A stretch of 64,000 nucleotides of DNA, from positions 124,001-188,000 of the forward strand of contig NZ_JAVIFX010000012.1 in the NCBI RefSeq assembly GCF_031157255.1, read 5' to 3'. The position numbers and the translations under genes were made by a program. This stretch comes from Bradyrhizobium sp. LHD-71 (GTDB taxonomy: Bacteria; Pseudomonadota; Alphaproteobacteria; Rhizobiales; Xanthobacteraceae). The notes below the pieces were generated by a model. It searched no databases. It was not told the origin of the DNA and worked only from the letters and a program-made list of their open reading frames with translations. Positions within the stretch are counted from its first letter, which is position 1. Every line of letters starts with the position of its first letter. This document shows positions 54,461 to 63,030 of this stretch, piece by piece.

Positions 54461-55432
54461 CTATCCGATCTCGCCCAGGGCCGGAAACGCGCCCGGATTG
54501 GCCGATAGCACGGCCTTTGCCCGGGCCGAATCGTCGTCCATCTGGCGGATCAGCGCATCGATCGAGTCGAACTTCAGTTCGGGCCGGATGAAGGCGATGA
54601 AGGCAATGTCCAGCGTCTTGCCGTAAAGGTCGCCCTTGAAGTCGAACAGGAAGGTTTCCAAGAGCGGTGCGCCGTTGTCGAAGGTGGGCCTGCGGCCGAA
54701 GCTCGCCACGCCGTCGTAGCGCTCGCCGTTGAGGGCCGCGCGCACCGCGTAGATGCCGTGGCGGAGCGAAACGGCCGGATCGAGCCGCATGTTGGCGGTC
54801 GGATAACCGAGGTCGCGGCCGCGCTTCTCGCCGTGGATGACTTTCGACGTGACGAACCACGGATAGCCGAGCATCGCGGTCGCCTTGTCGAGATCGCCGT
54901 TCGACAGCGCCTCGCGAATCGCCGTGGAGGAGACCGCTTGGCCTGCGATGTCGAAATGCGACTCCACATGCACATCGATCTTCAGGCGCGGCGCTTCGGC
55001 CTGCAGCAGCGCCGGCGAGCCGGCGCGCCCCTTGCCGAAGTGGAAATCATAGCCGACGGCGAGGCCCGAGATGCCGAGCCGCTCGACCAGGTCGTGGTTA
55101 ATGAAATCCTGGGCCGAGGTCGCGGCGCGGGCGGCATCGAAGGTCATCACCACCGCGCCGTCGAGCCCGGTGCCGGCCAGAAGCCGCAGCTTGTCGACTT
55201 CGTCGGTCAGGCGGAACTGCGGCGCGCCGCGGTTGAAGAAGTCTCTGGGGTGCGGCTCGAACGTCATGGCGTAGGCGAGGCTGCCGCGCGAGCGCGCCAT
55301 TCTTTGGGCGGCGCCGATCACCGCGCGGTGGCCGAGGTGCACGCCGTCGAAATTTCCGAGCGCGATCACCGCACCTTTCGGTATCGCGTTGGGCGGTGTG
55401 GTGTCGCGGATCACAAGAAAGCGGGAGGTCAT
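54461..55432 (-). CDS. ribF: Bifunctional riboflavin kinase / FAD synthetase
   Basis: 323 residues. The N-terminal adenylyltransferase domain holds GNFDGVHLGHRAVI (residues 27-40), FEPHPRDFF and SSTAIREAL; the C-terminal kinase domain holds GYPTANMRL and GIYAVRA, GRRPTF. It makes FMN and FAD from riboflavin. It precedes ileS in transcription order. No FMN riboswitch was recognised upstream; the 295-base spacer to the divergent cheY-like gene shows no other feature. Confidence 0.95.
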   Translation of the reverse strand: MTSRFLVIRDTTPPNAIPKGAVIALGNFDGVHLGHRAVIGAAQRMARSRGSLAYAMTFEPHPRDFFNRGAPQFRLTDEVDKLRLLAGTGLDGAVVMTFDAARAATSAQDFINHDLVERLGISGLAVGYDFHFGKGRAGSPALLQAEAPRLKIDVHVESHFDIAGQAVSSTAIREALSNGDLDKATAMLGYPWFVTSKVIHGEKRGRDLGYPTANMRLDPAVSLRHGIYAVRAALNGERYDGVASFGRRPTFDNGAPLLETFLFDFKGDLYGKTLDIAFIAFIRPELKFDSIDALIRQMDDDSARAKAVLSANPGAFPALGEIG

Positions 55433-55727
55433 CGTTTGCGGCGGTGGCGTCTCGACTGAATGGGCGGCGACCGTGAGGCTGCAATGGCGGGTAAGTCAAG
55501 CCGATGCTAACCATTCCTCCTCTGCGCGGCTTGCCGGATACCGTATTTGCACGCTGCGCCCGCCCTGGGAATGGCCGATTAACGGGCCGTTTAAGGACGA
55601 ATGCTAGGTCTTGCCCCGGCTGGGGGCCTGCCGGATCTTCCTTCATCGGGCTTTTAACGATTTGTTCGCGGTCCCTCCAACCCGCCATGAAACAGGCGGG
55701 CGCGCAAGGCATGCAGGAGCAGAAGCT

Positions 55728-56117
55728 ATGGCCGTTGACCTTTCGATGTCGGTTCTGGTGGTGGACGACTACAACACCATGATCCGCATCATCCGCAACC
55801 TTCTCAAGCAACTTGGCTTCGAGAACATCGACGACGCCAGCGACGGCTCGGCGGCGCTGAACAAGATGCGGACGAAGAAGTACGGCCTGGTGATCTCCGA
55901 CTGGAATATGGAGCCGATGACCGGCTTTGACCTGCTGAAGGAAGTGCGTGGCGACCCGAATCTGGCGATGACGCCGTTCATCATGGTGACCGCGGAATCG
56001 AAGACGGAGAACGTCATCGCCGCGAAGAAGGCCGGCGTGAACAATTACATCGTCAAGCCCTTCAACGCCGCGACGCTGAAGACCAAGATCGAGGCGGTTT
56101 TCCCGGACCACGGCTGA
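55728..56117 (+). CDS. CheY-like single-domain response regulator
   Basis: 129 residues with only a receiver domain. Acidic pair in VVDDYN (Asp13/14), phospho-acceptor Asp58 in VISDWNMEP, Thr88 in MVTAES and Lys110 in IVKPF are all in place. The SDWNMEPMTGFDLL loop matches chemotaxis CheY. No che or histidine-kinase genes are adjacent, so the partner kinase is unknown. AGGAG before ATG 55728 defines the start. Confidence 0.93.
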   Translation: MAVDLSMSVLVVDDYNTMIRIIRNLLKQLGFENIDDASDGSAALNKMRTKKYGLVISDWNMEPMTGFDLLKEVRGDPNLAMTPFIMVTAESKTENVIAAKKAGVNNYIVKPFNAATLKTKIEAVFPDHG

Positions 56118-56313
56118 GTTCCAGCGCCCGCGCTTTATTAAGGAATCCCGTGATGCCCGCGCGCAGCGCCGCCGCGGGTATCCACGTTTACGGCCTTTCC
56201 GCGACAAAGACGGGGCTAGGCGTCACTGTGCTGGGCTTGACGGACACGCAGGCAGCAATCCGCATATTCCTCGCTTGCAGCGAGCCGCCCAAGCGGCTAA
56301 TTCCTTGAACCGT

Positions 56314-56388
56314 GCTCCCTTCGTCTAGCGGTTAGGACGCGGCCCTCTCAAGGCTGAAACAGGGGTTCGATTCCCCTAGGGAGCGCCA
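56314..56388 (+). tRNA. tRNA-Glu (anticodon CTC)
   Basis: Full cloverleaf: acceptor GCTCCCT (56314-56320) pairs with AGGGAGC, D-arm GTCT/GGAC, anticodon stem CGGCC/GGCTG with loop CTCTCAA (anticodon CTC), T-arm AGGGG-TTCGATT-CCCCT, and an encoded GCCA end. The anticodon stem has one G-U pair. Confidence 0.97.
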
Positions 56389-56570
56389 GCGGCTCTAGAA
56401 GCGCTGATAGATCAGAAACCTACGTCAAATCATGGCTTTGGCTGCGTTCAGCACTGGGACGTAGCTTTGCGATGCGCGCACTGCCTCTGAGACGACCCTC
56501 TCAGGTGGCCAATGGGCATACCGATTGCTTCGCCTCTTTTTACTGAGAGTGCTCCTACGAGTGGAGGAGG

Positions 56571-56590
56571 CGCTTAGGGGTTCCTAAGCG
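56571..56590. other. Hairpin inside the tRNA-Glu-adjacent unit
   Basis: CGCTTAGG (56571-56578), loop GGTT, CCTAAGCG (56583-56590): a perfect 8-bp stem 38 bases before the small reading frame. It could be a leader structure or an element end. Confidence 0.35.
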
Positions 56591-56628
56591 TCTAAGGGGT
56601 GTTCAAGAGGTTCAGCTAGGAGGTCCTC

Positions 56629-56811
56629 ATGTCTGATCGCATGGCGGAGACTGCTCAACTGTTCCACGTAATCGAGGCTGTGGCTGAAGAGCTGCGACGG
56701 CAAGGCCTCTGGGAGCTGCTGACCCTGCACGGCCTCGACCTGCGAGAGCTGGCGAAGGTGGCGATCAAGGCGGCTGAAGGTGGGACTGCGGGGGACCTTG
56801 AGAGGCACTGA
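56629..56811 (+). CDS. 60-residue hypothetical protein within the inverted-repeat unit
   Basis: Starts at ATG with AGGAGG seven bases upstream, one of the best ribosome-binding sites in the window. The product is acidic and helical (MAETAQLFHVIEAVAEELRRQ, then LHGLDLRELAKVAIKAAEGG), leucine-rich and without signal peptide. No family recognised. It lies wholly between the 14-bp inverted repeats, its stop codon inside the right one. Confidence 0.5.
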   Translation: MSDRMAETAQLFHVIEAVAEELRRQGLWELLTLHGLDLRELAKVAIKAAEGGTAGDLERH

Positions 56812-56940
56812 GAGGGTCGTCCCGGAAAAATTCGAGCGACCATCGATCAAGGGGTGGCGCATCGTGCTCGCTCATTGCGCGTGGCTTTCATGCTTCCAAT
56901 GCTGTTGGCGAATGTTTGCATGCCCGCACGCGATGTGACG

Positions 56941-57155
56941 CGATACGTCTCGGCGAACAGCCGCTGGAAAGGCGAGATGTTGAACCAGGAGCACACGCCG
57001 CAAAAGGGTGAGATCCCGGTGTTCGGCGGCTACGAGGTCGGTGTCGGTTCTCCGGAACCTGCGACGGCCAGAGCGCAGAGCTGGAAGCCGCCGCCTTCGC
57101 CGGGAAGCGCAGCCTTCGGCTGACCGCGGCGTTAAAGCTGATCCGCAAGGCCTAA
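56941..57155 (+). pseudogene. Truncated, frameshifted copy of the GrlR-like gene
   Basis: The DNA matches the 3' end of the intact gene at 57239-57943: one frame reads RWKGEMLNQEHTPQKGEIPV and GGYEVGVG; after a one-base loss near 57050 another reads AELEAAAFAGKRSLRL and ends LIRKA at TAA (57153-57155). Only the last third of the second domain survives. It lies directly upstream of the intact gene, as a partial tandem duplicate. Confidence 0.75.
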
Positions 57156-57238
57156 GCTGTTGTAGCTGACGCAGCCTGTTTGCTTCGAGCCGCGTTGTGC
57201 CTATTGTGCTGCCGGGTTGGCGCAGCGGGACGGTCGCC

Positions 57239-57943
57239 TTGAAAGAAGGCCTCTACAAGTGTGTGTACACAGTGGGCGGCGCGGTCGGTCGTAGCGTGTT
57301 GTACGTGCACGGTGGACAGATGCTTGGCGGCAACTCGGCCTTCGCGCATTTCGGCACCTATATCATCCGCGAGGGCGAAATCATCGTCGAGATCGAGACC
57401 CGGCGTCACAATGAGGACCCCAATTACCCTGCGATGCTCGGTCGGGACGTCGGCTTGATCAACGTCAAAGGCAAGTTCATTGACGGGCGATATTGCTTCG
57501 AAGGCACGACGCCGCAGATACCTGGCGCCGTCTTCCGCTCGCAGATGTGGGCGATCGACAGCGAGGCGGCACACGCGCCCGGTGCGGTCGGTGAGGGCGG
57601 CATCGCCAACGGCCTCTTCTCGATCCACATCCGCACCCTCGACGGTATCGACGGCGGGCTGACCGGAGTGATGCTGCTGCATGACGGGCGCATCCTCGGC
57701 GGCGACGCGTTCTTCTATTATGTCGGCACCTACACCTCAGCGAACGGCCGCTGGAAAGGCGAGATGCTGAACCAGGAGCACACGCCGTCAAAGGGTGAGA
57801 TCCCGGTGTTCGGCGGCTACGAGGTGGGCATCGGCTTCTCCGGGACGTGCGACGATCATGAAGCAGAACTTCAGGCAACGGCTTTCACTGGTAAACGCAG
57901 CCTGCGCTTGGCCGCAGCGCTGCAACTGATCCGCAAGGCGTGA
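57239..57943 (+). CDS. Two-domain GrlR-like protein
   Basis: 234 residues from TTG 57239, chosen because relatives begin (M)KEGLYK exactly there; GTG at 57197 would add 14 residues. Two tandem domains of the GrlR-like fold are seen: residues 1-115 (VLYVHGGQMLGGNSAFAHFGTY, ETRRHNEDPNY) and 125-234 (VMLLHDGRILGGDAFFYYVGTY, GEMLNQEHTP). In each, a GG-N/D-(S/A)-F-x-x-x-G-(T)Y core is visible. GrlR represses a type III secretion regulator in enteric pathogens; single-domain relatives in rhizobia have no known role. A truncated copy lies upstream. Confidence 0.7.
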   Translation: MKEGLYKCVYTVGGAVGRSVLYVHGGQMLGGNSAFAHFGTYIIREGEIIVEIETRRHNEDPNYPAMLGRDVGLINVKGKFIDGRYCFEGTTPQIPGAVFRSQMWAIDSEAAHAPGAVGEGGIANGLFSIHIRTLDGIDGGLTGVMLLHDGRILGGDAFFYYVGTYTSANGRWKGEMLNQEHTPSKGEIPVFGGYEVGIGFSGTCDDHEAELQATAFTGKRSLRLAAALQLIRKA

Positions 57944-58107
57944 CGGAGGCGGGTTCGTGCCTGCCGGCAGCGCCGCCCGTGCGAGGCGGCGTCGGGGCCT
58001 CCAGCCGCACATCGCGCCCTTAACCACGGCGTAACCTGCCTGGCGTGGAAGAGACCCTTGCGGCTGTGTCGGCTCTGGTCGAAGATCAAAATCAAAGCCG
58101 CAATAAT

Positions 58108-59607
58108 TCAGGATGCGAGCACCCGCTTGCCGCGCCGCGCGCGCATTGCGGCCATCAGGGGAAACAACAGGGCGAGCAGCGCGAGCGCGAGGATGAATGC
58201 GCTCACCGGTCGCGTCACGAAAATCTCCGTGCTCCCCAGCGACATCTGCAACGACTGGCGCAGGGCCTTCTCGAGCATCGGGCCGAGGACCAGCGCCAGC
58301 ACCAGCGGCGCGGCCGGATAGCCGTAGAGGCGCATCACAAAGCCTATTGCGCCGAAGACGATAGCCACGCCCACGTTAAAGAGACTGTTCTCCGCGCTGT
58401 ACACGCCGATCAGCGCGATGCCGATGATGAACGGAATGAGGACACTGTAGGGAACACGCAAGATGCTTGCGAACATCGGCGCGAGCGGCAGATTCAAGAT
58501 GAGCAACATCACGTTGCCGATATACATGCTCGCGACCAGCCCCCAGAACACGTCCGGATGGGTGCTCATCAGCAACGGCCCCGGTTGCATGCCGTGCAGC
58601 GTCAGCGCGCCAAGCATCACTGCGGTCGTGCCCGATCCTGGAATGCCGAGCGCCATCAGCGGGATCAGGGCTCCGGTGGATGCGGAGTTGTTGGCCGATT
58701 CGGGGGCGGCAACGCCCTCGATCGCTCCGGTGCCGAACTTCTCCGGGTGCTTGGAGATGCGTTTCTCAATTGCATACGCGAGGAAGGAAGCGATGGTCGC
58801 GCCGGCGCCCGGCAGCACGCCGACGAAGAAACCAACGAGCGTGCCGCGGGCCACGCCGCCGCGCGAGTCGCGCCAGTCCTGCCGCGTGGGCAACAATCCG
58901 CTCAGTTTCGCCTTGATGGGCTCGGCGCGCACCGGCTTGTACAAATTGAACAGCAGCTCACCCACGGCGAAAAGACCGACCGCAACCGGCAAGAAGTCGA
59001 GCCCGTCCAGCAGGTTCACGTTGTCGAACGTGAATCGTGGCGCACCGAGCATGAGGTCGATGCCGACGGTGCCAAGCATGAGCCCCACGAGCGCCATGAC
59101 CAGCGCCTTGAGGATGGATCCGCTGGTGAGGCCCGCGAGTGCCGTCAACCCGAGCACCATGAGCGCGAAATATTCGGGCGGGCCGAACGTCACCGCCACA
59201 TCGGCGAGCGGCGGAGCGGCGACCATGAGCAACACGACGCTTACGGTGCCGGCAATGAACGAGCCGATGGCGGCCATGCCCAGCGCCGCACCCGCGCGCC
59301 CCTTGAGCGCCATCTGGTAGCCGTCGAGCGTCGTCATCACCGACGCCGACTCGCCGGGCGTGTTGATCAACACAGAGGTGATGGTGCCCCCGTACATTGC
59401 GCCGTAATAGATCCCCGCCAGCATGATCATTGCGGTGACCGGCGATATGCCGACAGTCACGGGCAACAACAGGGCGACCCCGGCAGACGGCCCGATACCG
59501 GGCAAGGCGCCGATGACGGTGCCGAGAAAGACGCCGATGAAGGCGAGCAGCAGATTGGTCGGGGTGAGCGCGATCGAGAATCCGAGCAGCAGGTCGTTGA
59601 ATTCCAT
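58108..59607 (-). CDS. tctA: Tripartite tricarboxylate transporter, large membrane subunit
   Basis: 499 residues, the family length, with about twelve membrane helices. The TctA signatures GTVIGALPGIGPSAGVALLLP and YGGTITSVLINTPGE, and their repeat in the second half (VGVLPGAGATIASFLAY, GIPGSGTTAVMLGAL), are intact. With TctB it forms the ion-coupled permease for a carboxylate delivered by TctC. It starts three bases after the tctB stop. Confidence 0.95.
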   Translation of the reverse strand: MEFNDLLLGFSIALTPTNLLLAFIGVFLGTVIGALPGIGPSAGVALLLPVTVGISPVTAMIMLAGIYYGAMYGGTITSVLINTPGESASVMTTLDGYQMALKGRAGAALGMAAIGSFIAGTVSVVLLMVAAPPLADVAVTFGPPEYFALMVLGLTALAGLTSGSILKALVMALVGLMLGTVGIDLMLGAPRFTFDNVNLLDGLDFLPVAVGLFAVGELLFNLYKPVRAEPIKAKLSGLLPTRQDWRDSRGGVARGTLVGFFVGVLPGAGATIASFLAYAIEKRISKHPEKFGTGAIEGVAAPESANNSASTGALIPLMALGIPGSGTTAVMLGALTLHGMQPGPLLMSTHPDVFWGLVASMYIGNVMLLILNLPLAPMFASILRVPYSVLIPFIIGIALIGVYSAENSLFNVGVAIVFGAIGFVMRLYGYPAAPLVLALVLGPMLEKALRQSLQMSLGSTEIFVTRPVSAFILALALLALLFPLMAAMRARRGKRVLAS

Positions 59608-59610
59608 GGC

Positions 59611-60081
59611 TCAGAATCCCAGCGGTCCACTCGGAATTGGCACACCGAGGAGGCGAACGAATACCAGGTCGATGAAGCAGACCGTCGCCACGCTCGCACC
59701 GACGCCAAGCAGGAACGGCAACCGCTGTACGGCCAGTGTCAGGAACAGCAGGAAGACCAGCATCGACGGCATGAGTCCGAGCCGCGGCGCGATGATCAGC
59801 ATCACGACGAGCCCGATGAGTGTCGCACCGACACGGAACAGGCCCGCTCTGTCGAGCGGTTCTGTGCCGTCCCCGATCGGATGATCTTGCCCCGACGCCG
59901 TGCGCCATGCGTTGCCGGCGATCAATAGCGAAAGGATGAGGCCGATGGCGCTGATCCAGACCGGCGCGAAGCCCGGACCTGGCGCGAACTCGGAGCTGTA
60001 CTGAAAGGACGAGGCCTCCCACAACAAGCCACCGAAGATCGCTGCCAGCAGCAGCCCGGCAAACATGTCGGGGCGGCTCAT
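59611..60081 (-). CDS. tctB: Tripartite tricarboxylate transporter, small membrane subunit
   Basis: 156 residues with four hydrophobic helices (MFAGLLLAAIFGGLLWEA, APVWISAIGLILSLLIAG, VGATLIGLVVMLIIAPRLGL, GVGASVATVCFIDLVFVRLL) and the GPGFAPVW motif after helix 1 typical of TctB. It lies between tctC (43-base gap) and tctA in one operon. Confidence 0.92.
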   Translation of the reverse strand: MSRPDMFAGLLLAAIFGGLLWEASSFQYSSEFAPGPGFAPVWISAIGLILSLLIAGNAWRTASGQDHPIGDGTEPLDRAGLFRVGATLIGLVVMLIIAPRLGLMPSMLVFLLFLTLAVQRLPFLLGVGASVATVCFIDLVFVRLLGVPIPSGPLGF

Positions 60082-60124
60082 GGGCGTAAATCTTCGCCGG
60101 GCATCGCGGATCGCAGCACGACTG

Positions 60125-61135
60125 CTACTGCTTCTTGGCGATGCCGAGCTCCGTCAGGATCTCGGCGTAGTACTGGTGCTGTTCGGCCACGTACTTCTCG
60201 GCATCCTTGCCTATTCTGAGCAGCGGACGCAGGCCATTGTCGCTCATGTATTTCTTGAAGCCGTCGGACTGGAAGAGTTTCGCCATCACGTTCTGCCAGT
60301 ACAGCGACTGCTGCTCGGTAATGCCGCCGGTCACGATGACACCGCGATGCTGCTCGAGGGTGACATCGAATCCCTGCTCGCGGGCGGTTGGCACGTTTGG
60401 CCAGTTCTCCAGGCGCTCCGGCGAGAACATCGCGATCGGCCGCAGGCGGCCCGCCGCGATGAGCGGCGCCGCCTCGCTGGGATTCGGCCCGGCGAGGTCA
60501 ACACTGCCACCGAGCAGCGCCGCGTTCGCTTCGCCCCCGCTCTGGACCACGATGTAGTTGAGCTTGATGCCGGCCGCTTTCTCCAGTCGGTTCTCGAGAA
60601 TGCTGTCGGAGGAGCCGACGCTGGTGCCGCCAATGCGGATGCTGTTCGGCTTCTGCCGCGCCGCCTCCACCAGGTCCTTGAGCGTCTTGTAAGGCGATTC
60701 CGAGCGCACCACCGCCACGTAGTCCTCGACGCAGAGCACGGCGACGTTGGTGAAATCCTTGTAGCTCGACGGCGAATGACCTTGGATGGGCGTGGTCAGG
60801 TAGCTGCTGGTGGCGGTCGCGATGACATGCGGATCGCCACGCCTGGCGTTGACGTAGGCGTACGCCACGGCGCCGCTGCCGCCGGGCTTGTTCACCACCT
60901 TGATGGGGACGTTGACCAGGCCCTCCTTGGTCATGAGGTCGGCCATGATGCGGGCGAAAAGATCGCTGCCGCCGCCGGCACCAGCCTGTACGACGAACTC
61001 GATCGGGCGCTCGGGCTTCCAGCTCGACGGGGGCAGGTTCGGAATGTCCGTGCTGCTCTGGGCGAGAGCCGTGGCCAGCGGAGCGAGCATGATCGCGGTC
61101 GCGATGAACGCAGGAGCAAGCGCACGAAAGCGCAT
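60125..61135 (-). CDS. tctC: Tripartite tricarboxylate transporter, periplasmic binding subunit
   Basis: 336 residues: signal peptide (cleavage after ALA, residue 25) and a Bug/TctC fold with IEFVVQAGAGGGSDLFARI, VVNKPGGSGAVAYAYVN, IRIGGTSVGSSDS and GGEANAALLGGSVDLAGPNPSE. It heads the tctCBA operon, which suggests the complete system is functional. The long DIPNLPPSSWKPER lead before the first strand differs from ordinary Bug proteins. Ligand unknown. Confidence 0.93.
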   Translation of the reverse strand: MRFRALAPAFIATAIMLAPLATALAQSSTDIPNLPPSSWKPERPIEFVVQAGAGGGSDLFARIMADLMTKEGLVNVPIKVVNKPGGSGAVAYAYVNARRGDPHVIATATSSYLTTPIQGHSPSSYKDFTNVAVLCVEDYVAVVRSESPYKTLKDLVEAARQKPNSIRIGGTSVGSSDSILENRLEKAAGIKLNYIVVQSGGEANAALLGGSVDLAGPNPSEAAPLIAAGRLRPIAMFSPERLENWPNVPTAREQGFDVTLEQHRGVIVTGGITEQQSLYWQNVMAKLFQSDGFKKYMSDNGLRPLLRIGKDAEKYVAEQHQYYAEILTELGIAKKQ

Positions 61136-61708
61136 GACCGGGCCTCCCTTAGTACATTATGTCAGCGGCTGAGGCCCTTATGCTCGTGGTACGCTGACCG
61201 CGATTCGGACGCTCTGAGTCGACTGATATTATTTTGTTTCAGACTGCAGCGATTTACGACGCGGTGTCAAATCGCGATCATCGATCATAGCGATTTGCGC
61301 ACTGTCGACTGGGCAGGACGACGCCACAAGAAATGCGTGGAGGTGGAGCTGGACCGGCGGTCGGTACAAAATCACAGACAGGGGAGCTGAGCCTGAGCCC
61401 TTGGCAGTTCCGGTCGAATGCCAGCGCTCCGGAAAATTCTGGCGAAGTGCAGCCGGCGCCGGCTCATAGTTCCAGACCGCGACTCGCTTCGGGCCTGGCA
61501 CGAACGTCAGGTGGTGTTGCGTCGTTCTCGGCAAGTTGCGCTGCGGTGAACCGAAAGCACCACATGATCCACAGCGGCCTTCTGTCCGTGATCGCGCTTG
61601 CGTGCCTTGGACGCGCTTCAGTGTCCGGGCGACGCCATCGGCGTCGATCCGGTGGTTGCGGGGGCAGCCATCATCATGTGTGCTGCCTCCGCTTCTGCCC
61701 CTTCGGCT
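61136..61708. other. 573-base spacer upstream of the tct operon
   Basis: No intact gene recognised. It contains the dyad at 61268-61297 about 133 bases above tctC. Overlapping frames on both strands between 61229 and 61864 have no family features and look non-coding or decayed. The right half marks a change from high GC to the lower-GC sugar genes. Confidence 0.5.
61268..61297. promoter_or_regulatory. Operator-like dyad upstream of tctC
   Basis: CAAATCGC (61268-61275) and GCGATTTG (61290-61297), perfect, with a 14-base spacer that itself contains GATC-ATC-GATC. It is 133 bases above the tctC start, a fitting place for a regulator of the transporter; no regulator gene is adjacent. Confidence 0.45.
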
Positions 61709-62923
61709 TTAGCCCACGCTCCTCACTTTTGCTCGCGCTGTCATCGGCCAATCCGGTATGGCGGAGGGACTCGGCAGCTTGCTCGACCGGCCTGCTGTTT
61801 TCAAGAAGGTCTTCAGCAAGTCACACACCCTGTCCACCTGAGCCTCGCTAAGCTCAAGCGCTGACGGGAGATTGAATGCTCTCGGGCTTATGGAATAAGC
61901 GACACTGTTGCCCTTTTGCGCTTCCTCCACCTTCGGGTATCCCGCGAAGGCCGGCAGCGAGCTCATGGGATGGAAAAACGGCCTGACGTCCAATCCATAT
62001 TCCTCAAACCTGCTTCGTACGTCTGCGGTCGTCAGTCCAATCGAAGGATCGAGAACGACAGTCGTCATCCAGTAGCTGTTCACAAATTCCGGCGGCTCTG
62101 CGTTCAGGGCCAATCCCGGGACGTCCCCCAGCCGCATCCTGTACCACTCAAAAATTCTGCGCTTCTTCGCGAGAAGCTCGTCTATTCTCTCCAACTGCGC
62201 CAGACCGAAGGCTGCTTGCAGATCGCTCATTCGGTATTTGTATGCGACCTCTGTATTGAGAAAATTCTTGTAGTTGGCCCGACTGCGTCCGTGATCGCGA
62301 AGAAACTGGGCTCTTTCGAAGATTGCTTCGTCATCCGTAACAAACATCCCTCCTTCCCCGGTTGTCAGGGTCTTCGTTCCTCCAAAACTGAAGGCCGCGA
62401 CGTCTGCGGCGCTTCCTGACATCTTGCCTGAATGCTTTCCGCCCAATGACTGAGCCGCATCCTCAATCACGTGAATTTTGAACTTTTCCGCAATCTTGCG
62501 GATCGCCGGCATGTCTGCCGGCAGACCGTAGAGTCCGACCGGAATTACCGCTCGCGTTTTCGGCGTAACGAGTCGCTCGATCGACTCAGGCGAAATGCAC
62601 CATGTCGTCGGGTCAATGTCCGCGAAGACGGGCTGCGCGCCGACGTAGGTAATGATCGCTGCGCTCGCAATCCAGGAACATTCAGGGACGATGACTTCGT
62701 CGCCTTCTTTGATCCCTAGTGCAAGCAGCGCCAGATGAAGAGCCGAGGTGCAATGCGGAACGGCAATTGCGTGACGCACCCCGACGTAGTCGGCGAAAGA
62801 TTGCTCAAATCGACGGGTGAACGTGTAGGCTCCCCGATACCAAGCATCCCGCGCCGCCTCTGCAACATATGCCACCTCGAGTTCGCTGACCGAGGGTCCC
62901 GCATACGGTATGTACTCCGTCAT
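61709..62923 (-). CDS. DegT/DnrJ/EryC1/StrS-family sugar aminotransferase
   Basis: 404 residues. PLP site: HVIEDAAQSLGG (Asp/Gln), then FSFGGTKTLTTGEGG with the Schiff-base Lys at about 184, and NYKNFLNTEVAYKYRMSDLQAAFGLAQL. The family aminates nucleotide-linked keto-sugars for O-antigen, capsule or other glycans. GGAG upstream favours ATG 62923 over GTG 62947. The next gene upstream on the strand is a glycosyltransferase, 107 bases away, which supports a surface-polysaccharide locus continuing to the right. Confidence 0.93.
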   Translation of the reverse strand: MTEYIPYAGPSVSELEVAYVAEAARDAWYRGAYTFTRRFEQSFADYVGVRHAIAVPHCTSALHLALLALGIKEGDEVIVPECSWIASAAIITYVGAQPVFADIDPTTWCISPESIERLVTPKTRAVIPVGLYGLPADMPAIRKIAEKFKIHVIEDAAQSLGGKHSGKMSGSAADVAAFSFGGTKTLTTGEGGMFVTDDEAIFERAQFLRDHGRSRANYKNFLNTEVAYKYRMSDLQAAFGLAQLERIDELLAKKRRIFEWYRMRLGDVPGLALNAEPPEFVNSYWMTTVVLDPSIGLTTADVRSRFEEYGLDVRPFFHPMSSLPAFAGYPKVEEAQKGNSVAYSISPRAFNLPSALELSEAQVDRVCDLLKTFLKTAGRSSKLPSPSAIPDWPMTARAKVRSVG

Positions 62924-63030
62924 GATACTCAACTCCGCTACTGACACGACAAAATTTAGCGCCCCACGAGAGGGCGTACGATAGCCGACCTATGATCTCA
63001 GCTTTATGTCCCCGTGCCCCCTCGCGCGAC

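Larger units (their letters stand above)
56491..56821. mobile_element. 331-bp unit bounded by perfect 14-bp inverted repeats
   Basis: GACGACCCTCTCAG (56491-56504) is the exact inverse of CTGAGAGGGTCGTC (56808-56821). Between them lie a hairpin and a 60-codon frame with a strong ribosome-binding site whose TGA stop (56809-56811) is inside the right repeat. No transposase and no target duplication are seen. It lies about 100 bases after tRNA-Glu. A MITE or a trimmed element is likely but unproven. Confidence 0.45.

Noticed and set aside
55433-55727. FMN riboswitch upstream of ribF
   Set aside because: The conserved RFN-element boxes are not visible in the spacer.
58045-59928. A 627-codon plus-strand frame opposite tctA/tctB
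   Set aside because: It spans two real genes on the other strand and encodes a low-complexity charged product.
61229-61864. Small genes on either strand upstream of tctC
   Set aside because: Frames of about 90-170 codons overlap each other, lack ribosome-binding sites and have no family features.
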